A stretch of 64,000 nt of DNA from Promicromonospora sp. AC04 (GCF_003058225.1 NZ_QBUG01000013.1:124001-188000), one strand, 5' to 3'; positions 24,144 to 32,515 are shown, counted from the stretch's first letter. Notes: generated from the letters alone by a model not told the origin. Numbers and translations: made by a program.

Positions 24144-24647
24144 ATGGAGCACACAGGTCCCGCCGACGAGGTCGACCGCATCGTCGCCGCGTGGCACCAC
24201 GTGCGTCCCGACCTCGAGCTCGAGCCCCTCACGGTGTTCAGCCGGGTGTCCCGCCTGGCCCGCCACCTCGATCTCGCGCGCCGGACCGCGTTTGCCCGGC
24301 ACAGCCTCGAGACCTGGGAGTTCGACGTGCTCTCGGCGCTGCGCCGCGCCGGCGCGCCGTACCGGCTGTCGCCCGGCACGCTCGTCACGCAGACCCTCGT
24401 CACCAGCGGCACCATGACCAACCGGATCGACCGCCTGGAGTCGCGCGGGTTCGTGCAGCGGCACCGGTCCCCGGACGACCGCCGCGGCGTCCTGGTCGAG
24501 CTCACCGGGGAGGGCCTGGCGCGGGTCGACGCGGCGATGAGCGACCTGCTCGACATCGAGGCCAAGGTGCTGACCGCCCTGTCCCCCGCGGAGCGCCCGC
24601 AGCTGGCGGCCCTGCTGCGCACGGTGACCGCCCAGTTCGACGAGTAG
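24144..24647 (+). CDS. MarR-family transcriptional regulator
   Basis: A 167-residue winged-helix regulator. The DNA-binding core runs WEFDVLSALRRAGAPYRLSP, then TLVTSGTMTNRIDRLESRGF and the wing RHRSPDDRRGVLVELTGEG, with long N- and C-terminal dimer helices. It is divergent from the maleylacetate reductase and very probably represses it and itself through the dyad at 24111-24124, released by an aromatic compound or its metabolite. That link is inferred from the arrangement. Confidence 0.88.
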   Translation: MEHTGPADEVDRIVAAWHHVRPDLELEPLTVFSRVSRLARHLDLARRTAFARHSLETWEFDVLSALRRAGAPYRLSPGTLVTQTLVTSGTMTNRIDRLESRGFVQRHRSPDDRRGVLVELTGEGLARVDAAMSDLLDIEAKVLTALSPAERPQLAALLRTVTAQFDE

Positions 24648-24669
24648 CGGCGCCAGTGGCGCCGGCCGC

Positions 24670-25098
24670 TCAGCGGCTCCGGCTCACCACAATCTTCTCG
24701 CGGCCGAGCTGGTCGGGCAGGAAGAAGAGGTCGTCGGCGTCGGCGACGTACAGCGGCAGCTCGCCCAGCTTCGCCGGCATGCCGTCGGCGTCCGTCACGG
24801 TCAGCTCGACGTGGTCCGCCGCGTTCTTCGAGACGTACTTCCAGGTGCCCTCGATCTCGGCAGGGGCGTCCTCGGCGGTGCCGTCCATCGCGTCGTCGAG
24901 CACGTCGCTCGGGACTCCGACGGCCGTGAACGTCCGGTCCTCGCCGAGCGCGACGACGGTCGCCGCCCCGTCACCCACGTAGGAGCCCACGAACTCGGGC
25001 TCCGTGTAGTCGAGCTTGCCGAGGTCGAAACCGCACCCCGACAGCATGAGTACACCGACGAGCGCTCCCACACCTCGGAAGACCTGCCGCTTGTTCAT
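24670..25098 (-). CDS. Small lipoprotein, unknown function
   Basis: A 142-residue exported lipoprotein: MNKRQVFRGVGALVGVLML followed by the lipobox LSGC. The mature part is acidic and beta-rich, with the block VGSYVGDGAATVVALGEDRT and a later EIEGTWKYVSKN, a pattern seen in small actinobacterial lipoproteins with a lipocalin-like or META-like sheet. No family can be named. It is a single gene, divergent from the CynX-type transporter. Confidence 0.75.
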   Translation of the reverse strand: MNKRQVFRGVGALVGVLMLSGCGFDLGKLDYTEPEFVGSYVGDGAATVVALGEDRTFTAVGVPSDVLDDAMDGTAEDAPAEIEGTWKYVSKNAADHVELTVTDADGMPAKLGELPLYVADADDLFFLPDQLGREKIVVSRSR

Positions 25099-25257
25099 TC
25101 AAAGACCCTCGGTTGATCCAGTCCTGACCGGTCGCCCAATCTAGCGGGAAAGCCACATTCCCTCCCGGGGACCCGGGGTACCGATCGGCCCTGCTTGTGG
25201 CGATGCGATGGACGCCCGACGCAACCAACTGCCCCCGTCCCGCACAATGACGGCATC

Positions 25258-26529
25258 ATGAGCAACATCCGCACAGCGGCAGGCGGCTCCGCGCTGCTCG
25301 TCGCGGTCCTCGTCTTCGCCCTGAACCTGCGCACCCCCATCACATCCCTCCCGCCGGTCATGGCCGACGTCGCAGCTGGGCTCGGCCTGGACCAGACCCT
25401 GGCGGGCCTGCTCGTGGGCATCCCGGCGCTCTGCTTCAGCGTGGTGGCGCCGGCGGCGTCGGGCCTGATCGCCCGCGTCGGGCCGTACGCGGCGGTGACT
25501 GTCGCCCTGGTCGGGGTGATCGCGGGGACGCTGATCCGGTCGGCCGGTTCGGGTACGGCGGCCGTGGTTGCGGCCTTCACGGGGACCGTCGTGCTGGGCT
25601 GCGCGATCACCGTGGGCAACGTGGTGGTCCCGGTCATCATCGCGCGGGACTTCTCCTCGAGGACGGCGCTGGCGACGGGCCTGTACTCGTCGACGATGAA
25701 CCTCGGGTCCGTCTTCGCGACGTCGCTCACCGCGTCCTTCGCGGCCGTGCTGGGCTGGCAGGGTGCGGTCGCCTCGTGGTCGCTCGTTGCGATAGCGGCG
25801 CTCGTGGTGTGGCTGGTCACCACCCGGAGGATCGCCAGGCCAGTGCCCGACGGCGGCGCCGCGCCAGGCGAGGCCCCCACCGAGACGCTGGTCGAGGGCC
25901 CCACCGGGACCCCTGCCCGGGCGATCGTCGAGCGGCCCGACGAGACGTGGAGCGGCGTCCTGCGCCGCCCGATCACCTGGGTGCTGGTCGTGGCGTTCGC
26001 GGGGCAGTCGTTCTCGTACTTCGCGGTGACGGGCTGGCTGCCGGAGCTGCTGCGCGACCTGCTGGGCGTGTCCGTGACCACGGCGGGCAACGCGGCGGCG
26101 CCGTTCCAGGGCCTCGCCATCGCCGGCAGCGTCCTGGTCCCGCTCGCGCTGGCCGCCCGGGTGCCGATGCGCGGCGCCGCGGTGATGATGGGGCTCCTGT
26201 GGGTGGCGCTGCCCGCGGGCCTGCTGCTGGCGCCGCAGTGGTGGCTGCTGTGGGTGAGCCTCGCGGGGATCGCCCAGGGCGGGAACTTCGTAGTGATCTT
26301 CACCATCGTCGCGCAGCGGTGCCGCACCGTGGCCCAGACCCGGCGGACGGTCGCGGCCGTGCAGGCGTTCGGCTACGCGGTGGCGGCTTCCGCACCCGCC
26401 GTGATCGGCGCGGTGCACGCGGCGTCGGGCGGCTGGACCGCGGCGCTGCTGGTGATGCTCGCATCCACGCTGGCGCTCGGAACGGCGGAGCTGCTCGCCA
26501 CGAGGCGCCCGGGGCGCGCACGGCCCTGA
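25258..26529 (+). CDS. CynX/NimT-type MFS transporter
   Basis: The ATG at 25258 gives 423 residues with twelve helices. The opening LVFALNLRTPITSLPPVMAD is the characteristic first-helix signature of the cyanate/2-nitroimidazole transporter group (NLR-x-x-x-x-S-x-P). Later motifs SSTMNLGSVFATSLTA and AGQSFSYFAVTGWLPELL agree. The central loop (about residues 200-240) is a proline/glutamate-rich spacer. Members export small toxic compounds or carry cyanate-like anions; no cyanase or neighbour narrows the substrate. Confidence 0.85.
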   Translation: MSNIRTAAGGSALLVAVLVFALNLRTPITSLPPVMADVAAGLGLDQTLAGLLVGIPALCFSVVAPAASGLIARVGPYAAVTVALVGVIAGTLIRSAGSGTAAVVAAFTGTVVLGCAITVGNVVVPVIIARDFSSRTALATGLYSSTMNLGSVFATSLTASFAAVLGWQGAVASWSLVAIAALVVWLVTTRRIARPVPDGGAAPGEAPTETLVEGPTGTPARAIVERPDETWSGVLRRPITWVLVVAFAGQSFSYFAVTGWLPELLRDLLGVSVTTAGNAAAPFQGLAIAGSVLVPLALAARVPMRGAAVMMGLLWVALPAGLLLAPQWWLLWVSLAGIAQGGNFVVIFTIVAQRCRTVAQTRRTVAAVQAFGYAVAASAPAVIGAVHAASGGWTAALLVMLASTLALGTAELLATRRPGRARP

Positions 26530-26549
26530 CAGGAACTTTTCCATAGTCA

Positions 26550-26578
26550 TTGAAACTTGGCAGGATCATTGCCAACCT
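26550..26578 (+). promoter_or_regulatory. Leaderless promoter of lat with embedded operator
   Basis: TTGAAA (26550-26555), a 17-base spacer and CAACCT (26573-26578) place transcription start on the A of the lat ATG at 26586, seven bases past the -10. The perfect inverted repeat TTGGCA-N7-TGCCAA (26557-26575) fills the spacer and overlaps the -10, a layout for repression or Lrp-type control. No ribosome-binding site precedes the ATG, consistent with a leaderless message. Confidence 0.6.
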
Positions 26579-26585
26579 TTCCAGC

Positions 26586-27893
26586 ATGACGACACACCTT
26601 GAGCCCACCGCAGTGCTCCCCACCCTTCGCGAGCACCTCCTGGTCGACGGGTTCGACCTCGTCCTGGACCTCACCCGGTCGCACGGCTCCACGCTCGTCG
26701 ACGCGCGGGACGGCCGCGAGTGGCTCGACCTGTTCACCTTCTTCGCCTCCTCACCCCTCGGCATGAACCATCCCGCCCTGGCCGACGACGCCGCGTTCCG
26801 CGAGGAGCTCGCCACCGCCGCGATCAACAAGCCGTCCAACTCCGACATCTACACGGTCGAGATGGCGCGGTTCGCCGACACGTTCGCGCGCGTGCTGGGC
26901 GACCCCGCCCTGCCGCACCTGTTCTTCATCGACGGCGGCGCGCTCGCCGTGGAGAACGCGCTCAAGGTCGCGTTCGACTGGAAGTCCCGCCTGAACGAGG
27001 CGAACGGCCGCTCCCCGGAGCTCGGCACCCAGGTGATGCACCTGGAGCACGCGTTCCACGGCCGCTCCGGGTACACGATGTCGCTCACCAACACGGAGCC
27101 GGGCAAGGTCGCCCGGTTCCCCAAGTTCGACTGGCCGCGCATCCCCTCCCCGTACATCGCGGAGGGCAAGGACATGGACGCGGCCGAGGCCGCCGCGCTC
27201 GGGGCCGCCCGCGCCGCGTTCGAGGCCAACCCGCACGACATCGCGGCCTTCATCATGGAACCCATCCAGGGCGAGGGCGGCGACCACCACTTCCGCCCCT
27301 CGTTCCTCCAGGGCATGCAGCTGCTGTGCCAGGAGTTCGACGCGCTGTTCATCATGGACGAGGTCCAGACCGGCGCCGGGATCACCGGCACCACGTGGGC
27401 CTACCAGCAGCTCGGTGTGACGCCCGACGTCGTCGCGTTCGGCAAGAAGACGCAGGTCTGCGGCATCATGGCCGGCGGCCGCGTGGACGAGGTCCCCGAG
27501 AACGCGTTCGCCGTCTCGTCGCGCATCAACTCCACCTGGGGCGGCAACCTCACCGACATGGTGCGCTCGCGCCGCATCCTCGAGACCTACGAGGCCGAGG
27601 GCCTCGTGGACCGGGCCCGGACCATGGGCAAGCGGCTCCACGACGCGCTCATCGAGCTGTCCACCCGGCACGACGGCGTGACCGACGTCCGCGGCCGCGG
27701 CCTGATGTGCGCACTTACCCTGCCGTCCCGTGAGGTCCGCGACCGGGTGCTGGCCGCGCTCACCGAGCGGAGCGTGCTGCTGCTGGGCTGCGGCGAGCGG
27801 TCGGTCCGGTTCCGCCCGGCGCTGACCGTCACCGTCGAGGCGCTGGAGTCCGGGGTGCAGGCCCTGGACGAGGTCCTGACGGAAACCCTCTGA
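26586..27893 (+). CDS. lat: L-lysine 6-transaminase (lysine epsilon-aminotransferase)
   Basis: LAT (EC 2.6.1.36) moves the epsilon-amino group of lysine to 2-oxoglutarate, giving alpha-aminoadipate semialdehyde (piperideine-6-carboxylate). It works in lysine catabolism and, in beta-lactam producers, precursor supply; in mycobacteria it is strongly induced in stationary phase. The 435 residues carry LAT-specific blocks DLFTFFASSPLGMNHPAL and AINKPSNSDIYTVEMARF, the PLP-site EPIQGEGGDHHFRP and FIMDEVQTGAGITGT, and the PLP lysine in DVVAFGKKTQVCG. The promoter suggests a leaderless start at 26586; a TTG at 26550 is in frame but lies inside the promoter. No cephamycin cluster is visible, so a catabolic or stress role is more likely. 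Confidence 0.95.
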   Translation: MTTHLEPTAVLPTLREHLLVDGFDLVLDLTRSHGSTLVDARDGREWLDLFTFFASSPLGMNHPALADDAAFREELATAAINKPSNSDIYTVEMARFADTFARVLGDPALPHLFFIDGGALAVENALKVAFDWKSRLNEANGRSPELGTQVMHLEHAFHGRSGYTMSLTNTEPGKVARFPKFDWPRIPSPYIAEGKDMDAAEAAALGAARAAFEANPHDIAAFIMEPIQGEGGDHHFRPSFLQGMQLLCQEFDALFIMDEVQTGAGITGTTWAYQQLGVTPDVVAFGKKTQVCGIMAGGRVDEVPENAFAVSSRINSTWGGNLTDMVRSRRILETYEAEGLVDRARTMGKRLHDALIELSTRHDGVTDVRGRGLMCALTLPSREVRDRVLAALTERSVLLLGCGERSVRFRPALTVTVEALESGVQALDEVLTETL

Positions 27894-27900
27894 CCGGCGT

Positions 27901-27935
27901 GCCGGATGCTCAGGCCCCAGACCTGGGCGTCCGGC
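27901..27935. terminator. Bidirectional hairpin between lat and the convergent membrane-protein gene
   Basis: GCCGGA (27901-27906) pairs with TCCGGC (27930-27935), with an inner CAGG/CCTG stem, in the 45-base gap between convergent stops. Confidence 0.65.
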
Positions 27936-27938
27936 CCG

Positions 27939-28631
27939 TCACTTGTCCTCGGCCGCGACGCTGTCCGCGATCTTGATCAGCTCCGTCACCGTCGGCCCCG
28001 CGGTCCCCGTGGAGGTGCGGCCGAGGGTGGCGAGCAGCAGGTAGGAGCCGGCGTCGTCGGTCCATTCGACGCGCACCGGGCCGAAGCCGTTGTTGTCCAC
28101 GCGGGTGACCCGCGCCTCCAGGCCCGACTCCGGGAGATCCTGCGACTCGACCGTCACGTTGTCCCCGGAAAGCTCCTCGGACAGCTCCCCCGACCCCGGG
28201 TAAGCCACATAGGTGATGGCCGACGCCGGGTGGTACGCGCCCGAGCGGACCTCCTCCTCGGGCCACGCGAGGCCCGGCTCGCCGCGGAACGTCTCGGCGT
28301 TCTCTGCCCCGTCCAGCGTGTACGTGATCCACGTCCCGAGGTGGTCCTCCGCCGTCGTGCGGCCGATCCCGGCCGAGATGTCGGCGGGGCACTCGGCCAC
28401 GGCGTGCCGGACGGCGTCGGGCACCCAGTGCGGCTGGCGCAGGTCCTCGGCACAGGTGCCGGAGGTGAGCTCCGTGGCGTCCGCCGGGACGACGACGGGC
28501 TCGTCCTCCCCCGAACCGATCACCATCGTGACCACGACGATGATGATCGCGCCGAGCAGCGTGACGGCCCCGCCGAGCAGCCATTCCGGCCGGATCTTCG
28601 GTTCCTCGATGGTGGTGACCACGTCAGCCAC
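27939..28631 (-). CDS. Single-pass membrane protein, unknown function
   Basis: A 230-residue protein with a short cytoplasmic tail, one membrane helix (residues about 19-40, LLGGAVTLLGAIIIVVVTMV) and an extracellular domain with a cysteine pair (SGTCAEDL and VAECPADI). The outer domain has a beta pattern ending LLLATLGRTSTGTAGPTVTE, but no family is recognised. Its start overlaps the stop of the upstream peptidoglycan-binding protein by eight bases, so the two form an operon and probably work together at the cell envelope. Confidence 0.72.
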   Translation of the reverse strand: MADVVTTIEEPKIRPEWLLGGAVTLLGAIIIVVVTMVIGSGEDEPVVVPADATELTSGTCAEDLRQPHWVPDAVRHAVAECPADISAGIGRTTAEDHLGTWITYTLDGAENAETFRGEPGLAWPEEEVRSGAYHPASAITYVAYPGSGELSEELSGDNVTVESQDLPESGLEARVTRVDNNGFGPVRVEWTDDAGSYLLLATLGRTSTGTAGPTVTELIKIADSVAAEDK

Positions 28632-29154
28632 CGCACTCGATCTCGGTGACGGCGTCGCGCGAGAGGGCGATGACCTTGTTCGACGCGACCGGGCTCCGGG
28701 CCACCCCGGGCTGCACGTAGGAGCCCCAGTCGCAGTCGTTCTCGGCGAAGTACGCCTCGCGCGAGCCGCCCGGAGCGGCGTAGCGGATGCGGTGGTCGGG
28801 GCCCTGGCACTCGAACTCCGGGTCGCACAGGGAGATCGCGAGCGCGCGCATGGTGACCCACGTGCTGGTGTCGACGCAGCCGCTCACGGGCAGGCCGTTG
28901 TACGCCTGGAACGCCTCGGTCGCGACCTCCGACTCGCTGTCCCAGGCCCCGTCCACGGGCTTCAGCCCGGTGCCGGCCCACAGCACGTTCTGGGCGGCGA
29001 CCACCTCGCCACCGGACGTGTTGCCGCACTCGCCGACCGGGTCGTTCGACACCCACGTCGCGGTCGAGTTCACCGCCTGCACCACGGCAGCGATGATCAG
29101 GGCGGCGACCACGGTGCCTCCGCCCGCCTGCAGCCAGGTTCGGGTGGTGGGCAT
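28624..29154 (-). CDS. Exported protein with a peptidoglycan-binding-like domain
   Basis: Started at the ATG at 29154, 176 residues. An N-terminal membrane helix (VVAALIIAAVVQAVNSTATW) is followed by a module resembling PG_binding_1: AAQNVLWAGTGLKPVDGAWD, then ATEAFQAYNGLPVSGCVDTS and TWVTMR. The C-terminal half contains four cysteines likely paired. It probably binds peptidoglycan or another wall polymer, and is cotranscribed with the downstream single-pass membrane protein. There is no catalytic domain. Confidence 0.72.
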   Translation of the reverse strand: MPTTRTWLQAGGGTVVAALIIAAVVQAVNSTATWVSNDPVGECGNTSGGEVVAAQNVLWAGTGLKPVDGAWDSESEVATEAFQAYNGLPVSGCVDTSTWVTMRALAISLCDPEFECQGPDHRIRYAAPGGSREAYFAENDCDWGSYVQPGVARSPVASNKVIALSRDAVTEIECGG

Positions 29155-29369
29155 TCCCTCGGCGCTCCTTCGTCTGCCCGACGCCGAAGCCGGGCAATGT
29201 GCTGGCGAGCGCGAGCGTAACAATCCACCCTTAAAAGACGGAAGCGACGCACCGGGAGAAAACCCATCATGATCACGATGCGTTACACGACGGTACTTCG
29301 GATACATTGGCCATGAAAGGCCACCCGTTGCGTATAAGCAACAGTTTTCAACATGTAGCCAGACGAACC

Positions 29370-29996
29370 ATGCGTGATGATTGCCCGATGGAGAGTGACC
29401 TTGCCGACCCCGGCAACTTTGTGCTGCACGCTTGGGTCGACGAGTCGATGCGCCGTGCATCCGACGGACATCGCGGCCTCTACTTGCTCGCGGCGGTCGT
29501 TGCCGACCCGACGTCGTGCGAGCCGGTTCGCGATGCGCTTCGCGAGCTCGTGTGGAAAGCCAACGGTCGACTCCACTGGCGCGACGAGACCAGATCACGT
29601 CGCGCCAAGATCGCCTCCGCGATCAGTATCCAGGACCTTGCGCACGTCGTCGTGGTCGCGGCGCCAGTCGACCCCCGACGTCAATAGCGGGCGAGACGAA
29701 AGTGCATGGAGCGCCTGCTGTACGAGCTTGACCAGATGGGCGTGACCAAGGTCTGGCTCGAGACGCGGCACGAGTCCCTCAACCGGCGCGACACAACGAT
29801 GGCTGCAGCGCTCTACAGCCAGCAAATGATCTCAAAGAACCTGCGCGTCGACTTCGGCCGACCGAAAGAGGAACCGATGCTGTGGGTTCCTGACGCCGTG
29901 GCGGGGGCCGTAAGCGCCGCCCGGCATGCGAGCGAGGTGGAGATCCGGCTACTGCTCGGGGACGCAGTCCTGGAGATCGACATCGACCTGCAGTAG
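29370..29996 (+). pseudogene. DUF3800-like gene interrupted by an in-frame TAG
   Basis: A relative of the gene at 21579. The first half encodes HAWVDESMRRASDGHRGLYL and stops at TAG 29685-29687. The same frame then continues without another stop through LLYELDQMGVTKVWLETRHE and the family-typical PMLWVPDAVAGAVSAA to 29996. Aligned by eye with the intact gene (RRGLQQREMC against RRQ-stop-RARR), the TAG falls where the other gene has a glutamine, so one CAG-to-TAG change would explain it. A re-start at the ATG at 29706 lacks a good ribosome-binding site. It is probably a recent pseudogene; readthrough or a sequencing error is possible. Confidence 0.7.
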
Positions 29997-30004
29997 ACAC
30001 GCGA

Positions 30005-30042
30005 AAGCCGGGCTCCCGTCCTCCGGCGGGGGGTCCCGGCTT
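30005..30042 (+). terminator. Hairpin terminator after the interrupted DUF3800-like gene
   Basis: Arms AAGCCGGG (30005-30012) and CCCGGCTT (30035-30042), extended by CTCCC/GGGGG pairs and followed by CACTTCC. Lead-in and tail resemble the hairpin at 22148-22185. Confidence 0.7.
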
Positions 30043-30179
30043 CACTTCCTCGCACCCCATGGGGGGAGGCTGGTCCAAGAATAGCAAGCAACACGGATCC
30101 GGCCACTGATCCGGCTCAGACCAGAACATGAGCGCCGTCGCAGAGATCAAGACCAGTCGCTGCTCGGTGGCCGCCCGAA

Positions 30180-30899
30180 TCACCGCGTCGCGTGCGCCCC
30201 GCCATTGATGTGCAGCGTCTGCCCGGTGATGTGGCGAGCCCCGGGCGAGGCGAGGAACGAGACCAGCGAGGCGACGTCCTCGGGCAGACCAGGGCGCCGG
30301 TCGTGCGTGGCGGCGACAAGCCGGTCGCGGCGCTGGTCGGTGAGTCTGCCCTTGAAGTATCCGGTGTCCGCGATGTACCCGGGCGCTACGCAGTTCGCGG
30401 TGATCCCACGCGGACCGACCGTCGCGGACAAGCCCGCGGTCCACGCCTGCACCGCCGCCTTCGCGACGCCGTACGACGTTCCCGCGTACTCGGCACCGAT
30501 CGAACCGACGGTGACGACGGCCCCGCCGGCCGGCATGTCCTCCAGGGCGGCCTTCACGACCAGCACCGTGCTGAGCAGGTTCGCCTCGATGTTCGCACGC
30601 CAGCCATCTGCCACCTGCACGAGACCGACCGGTTCGGGTCCGTCGAAGTCCGTGTTGCCACCGGCCATGGCCACGAGCACGTCGACGGGCGCGTCAAGCT
30701 GCGCCATGAGCGCCTCGACGTCGGCGGGCTGCCCGACGTCGCAACGAACCCCGCGCGCGCCCGTCATCTCGACGGCGCGATCGAGCCGAGCGGCGTCGCG
30801 ACCGGTGATGACCACGGTGTCGCCCTGCTCGACGAACTGGCGCGCCACCGCGCCGCCGATGCCGCCGGAACCGCCGGTGACGAGAACAAGTCTGGGCAT
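30180..30899 (-). CDS. Short-chain dehydrogenase/reductase (3-oxoacyl-ACP-reductase-like)
   Basis: A classical SDR of 239 residues: cofactor motif LVTGGSGGIGGAVARQF at the start, MAGGNTDFDG in the NAG position, the serine in VVTVGSIGAEYAG, and the catalytic pair YGVAKAAVQAW. The C-terminal ITGQTLHINGGAHATR matches FabG-like reductases. The substrate is unknown. It is divergent from a MarR gene with a clear operator between them, so it is probably an inducible detoxification or catabolic reductase rather than the fatty-acid FabG. Confidence 0.85.
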   Translation of the reverse strand: MPRLVLVTGGSGGIGGAVARQFVEQGDTVVITGRDAARLDRAVEMTGARGVRCDVGQPADVEALMAQLDAPVDVLVAMAGGNTDFDGPEPVGLVQVADGWRANIEANLLSTVLVVKAALEDMPAGGAVVTVGSIGAEYAGTSYGVAKAAVQAWTAGLSATVGPRGITANCVAPGYIADTGYFKGRLTDQRRDRLVAATHDRRPGLPEDVASLVSFLASPGARHITGQTLHINGGAHATR

Positions 30900-30920
30900 G
30901 CTGCTGCCTCCCGATCGCGT

Positions 30921-30942
30921 GTATGTTTAGACCTAAACGTAC
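30921..30942. promoter_or_regulatory. MarR operator between SDR and marR
   Basis: GTATGTTTAG and CTAAACGTAC form ten-base arms with one mismatch around a two-base centre, in the 54-base divergent gap. AGGAGGT of the marR ribosome-binding site starts two bases further on, so binding could block both genes. Confidence 0.7.
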
Positions 30943-30953
30943 AGGAGGTCCGC

Positions 30954-31484
30954 GTGACCGAATACCCCTTCGACACCGCGGCGGCCGTTCCTCCAGCGGT
31001 GATCGCCGCGGCCTGGGAACGCGAGCTGCCGGGCGTGCCGGTGTCGTCGATCAGCGTGATCACGCCGCTGTGGCGGGTCGCGAAGACCCTGGCGGACGAC
31101 CGGCGTCGGACCCTGCGCAGGATCGGGATCGATCCCGCGACGCTCGACCTGCTCAGCACCCTGCGCCGCTCGGGCACACCGTGGTCCCTGACGACGCGGG
31201 AGCTCGCGGCACAGACGCTCGTTACCGCCGGGGCGATCTCCCAGCGGGTCGCGCGGGCGGAGCGCGACGGGCTGGTGGCCCGGTCGTCGTCCGACGCCGG
31301 ACGGCGGGCGGTCGCCGTAAACCTGACCGATGCCGGCCACGAGCTCGTCGAGCGTGCCGTGCGCGAGCTGCTCACCCATGAGGAGGAGCTGATGGCCGGT
31401 CTGTCGGCAGAAGATCACCAACTGTTGTCGGGTCTGCTGGGCCGACTCACCACGACAGTACGTAGGAAGATTTCAGATGGATGA
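30954..31484 (+). CDS. MarR-family transcriptional regulator
   Basis: The GTG at 30954 is preceded by AGGAGGT and gives 176 residues. The winged-helix core is LDLLSTLRRSGTPWSLTTRE, LVTAGAISQRVARAERDGL and the wing RSSSDAGRRAVAVNLT. The layout, with a divergent SDR and a dyad in the gap, is that of a self-regulating repressor of the SDR gene. Its ends resemble the MarR at 24144, suggesting the same subfamily. The ligand is unknown. The stop overlaps an in-frame upstream start of the LD-carboxypeptidase. Confidence 0.86.
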   Translation: MTEYPFDTAAAVPPAVIAAAWERELPGVPVSSISVITPLWRVAKTLADDRRRTLRRIGIDPATLDLLSTLRRSGTPWSLTTRELAAQTLVTAGAISQRVARAERDGLVARSSSDAGRRAVAVNLTDAGHELVERAVRELLTHEEELMAGLSAEDHQLLSGLLGRLTTTVRRKISDG

Positions 31485-31536
31485 AAGAAAGTACCGTCAG
31501 CGAGCGCAAGCCGAACCGAAAGGTAATCTCGGCGGC

Positions 31537-32463
31537 ATGCTGCGGCCCCTGACCAGCCCGCCGCGACTGCGTCGGGGCGACACCGTCGCCGTCGTCGCCC
31601 CCTCCGGTCCCGTGCCTGCCGACCGGCTCGACGACGGCATCGCCCACCTGCGGGACTGGGGCCTCGACGTGCAGGTGATGCCGCACGTCCAGGACACCCA
31701 CCCGGGACACCGGTACCTGGCCGGCTCCGACGAGGCGCGCGCCGCCGACTTCCAGGAGGCCTGGCTCGATCCCGACGTCCGCGGGATAGTCACGGCGCGC
31801 GGCGGGTACGGGGCGGCGCGGATGGTCGAGCTCGTCGACTGGGACGCGCTCGCCGCCACCGATCCCAAGGTACTCGTCGGGTACAGCGACTGCACGGTGC
31901 TGCACCAGGCGGTCGCCGCCCGGCTCGGGCTGGTATCGCTGCACGGCCCGATGTCGGGGACGGTGTCGTTCCTCAAGTCCGAGCCGGCTCGCGAGCACCT
32001 GCGGCGCACCCTGTTCGAGCCGGAGACCGCGCAGACGGTCACCAGCCCGCAGGCGCACACCCTGGTCGGCGGGACAGCCCGCGGCATCACTACCGGCGGC
32101 TGCCTCTCGCTCCTGACCACGTCCGTCGGGGTCGGCACCACGCCGCCGTCCGCCGCCGGCGGGATCGTGCTGCTGGAGGACGTCGACGAGAAGGCCTACC
32201 GGATCGACTCGTTCCTCACGCACCTGCTGCGCGCCGGCTGGTTCGACGGAGCGGTGGGCATCGTGCTGGGCTCGTGGCAGGACTGCGAGCCGGTCGAGCC
32301 GATAGTCCTGGACCTGCTCGGGCCGCTCGGCATCCCGATCCTGGGCGAGCTCGGGTTCGGTCACGGGCCCGACCCGCTCACCGTGCCGCTGGGTGTGTCC
32401 GCCGAGCTGGACGCCGACGCCGGCACGCTCACGCTGGACCACCCGGCCCTCACGCTGCGCTGA
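31537..32463 (+). CDS. LD-carboxypeptidase / MccF-like serine peptidase (S66)
   Basis: Family S66 enzymes cut the L,D bond of muropeptide tetrapeptides during wall recycling, or inactivate microcin-C-like aminoacyl nucleotides. Starting at 31537 gives 308 residues beginning just before PRLRRGDTVAVVAPSGPV, as in the family; an ATG at 31477 overlapping the marR stop would add 20. Conserved blocks are ARGGYGAARMVELVDW, the nucleophile serine in VLVGYSDCTVLHQ, the glutamate in VLLEDVDEKAYRIDSF and the histidine in LGFGHGPDPLT. The triad is complete. Substrate cannot be told from sequence. Confidence 0.9.
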   Translation: MLRPLTSPPRLRRGDTVAVVAPSGPVPADRLDDGIAHLRDWGLDVQVMPHVQDTHPGHRYLAGSDEARAADFQEAWLDPDVRGIVTARGGYGAARMVELVDWDALAATDPKVLVGYSDCTVLHQAVAARLGLVSLHGPMSGTVSFLKSEPAREHLRRTLFEPETAQTVTSPQAHTLVGGTARGITTGGCLSLLTTSVGVGTTPPSAAGGIVLLEDVDEKAYRIDSFLTHLLRAGWFDGAVGIVLGSWQDCEPVEPIVLDLLGPLGIPILGELGFGHGPDPLTVPLGVSAELDADAGTLTLDHPALTLR

Positions 32464-32515
32464 GCGCCCAGCGCGGGGCACCAGGTCGCTCACGCGCGCC
32501 CGGCGCGGGTGGAGC

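Noticed and set aside
26550-26585. TTG start 36 bases upstream for lat
   Set aside because: The TTG is part of the predicted -35 hexamer and the extra residues are not typical of LAT enzymes.
29706-29996. Independent 96-residue gene
   Set aside because: It is in the same frame as the upstream half, has no convincing ribosome-binding site, and completes the DUF3800-like domain; treated as the 3' part of one broken gene.
30043-30179. Possible fragment of another gene between the broken DUF3800-like gene and the SDR
   Set aside because: Short open frames exist on both strands but none has a start with a ribosome-binding site or a recognisable motif.
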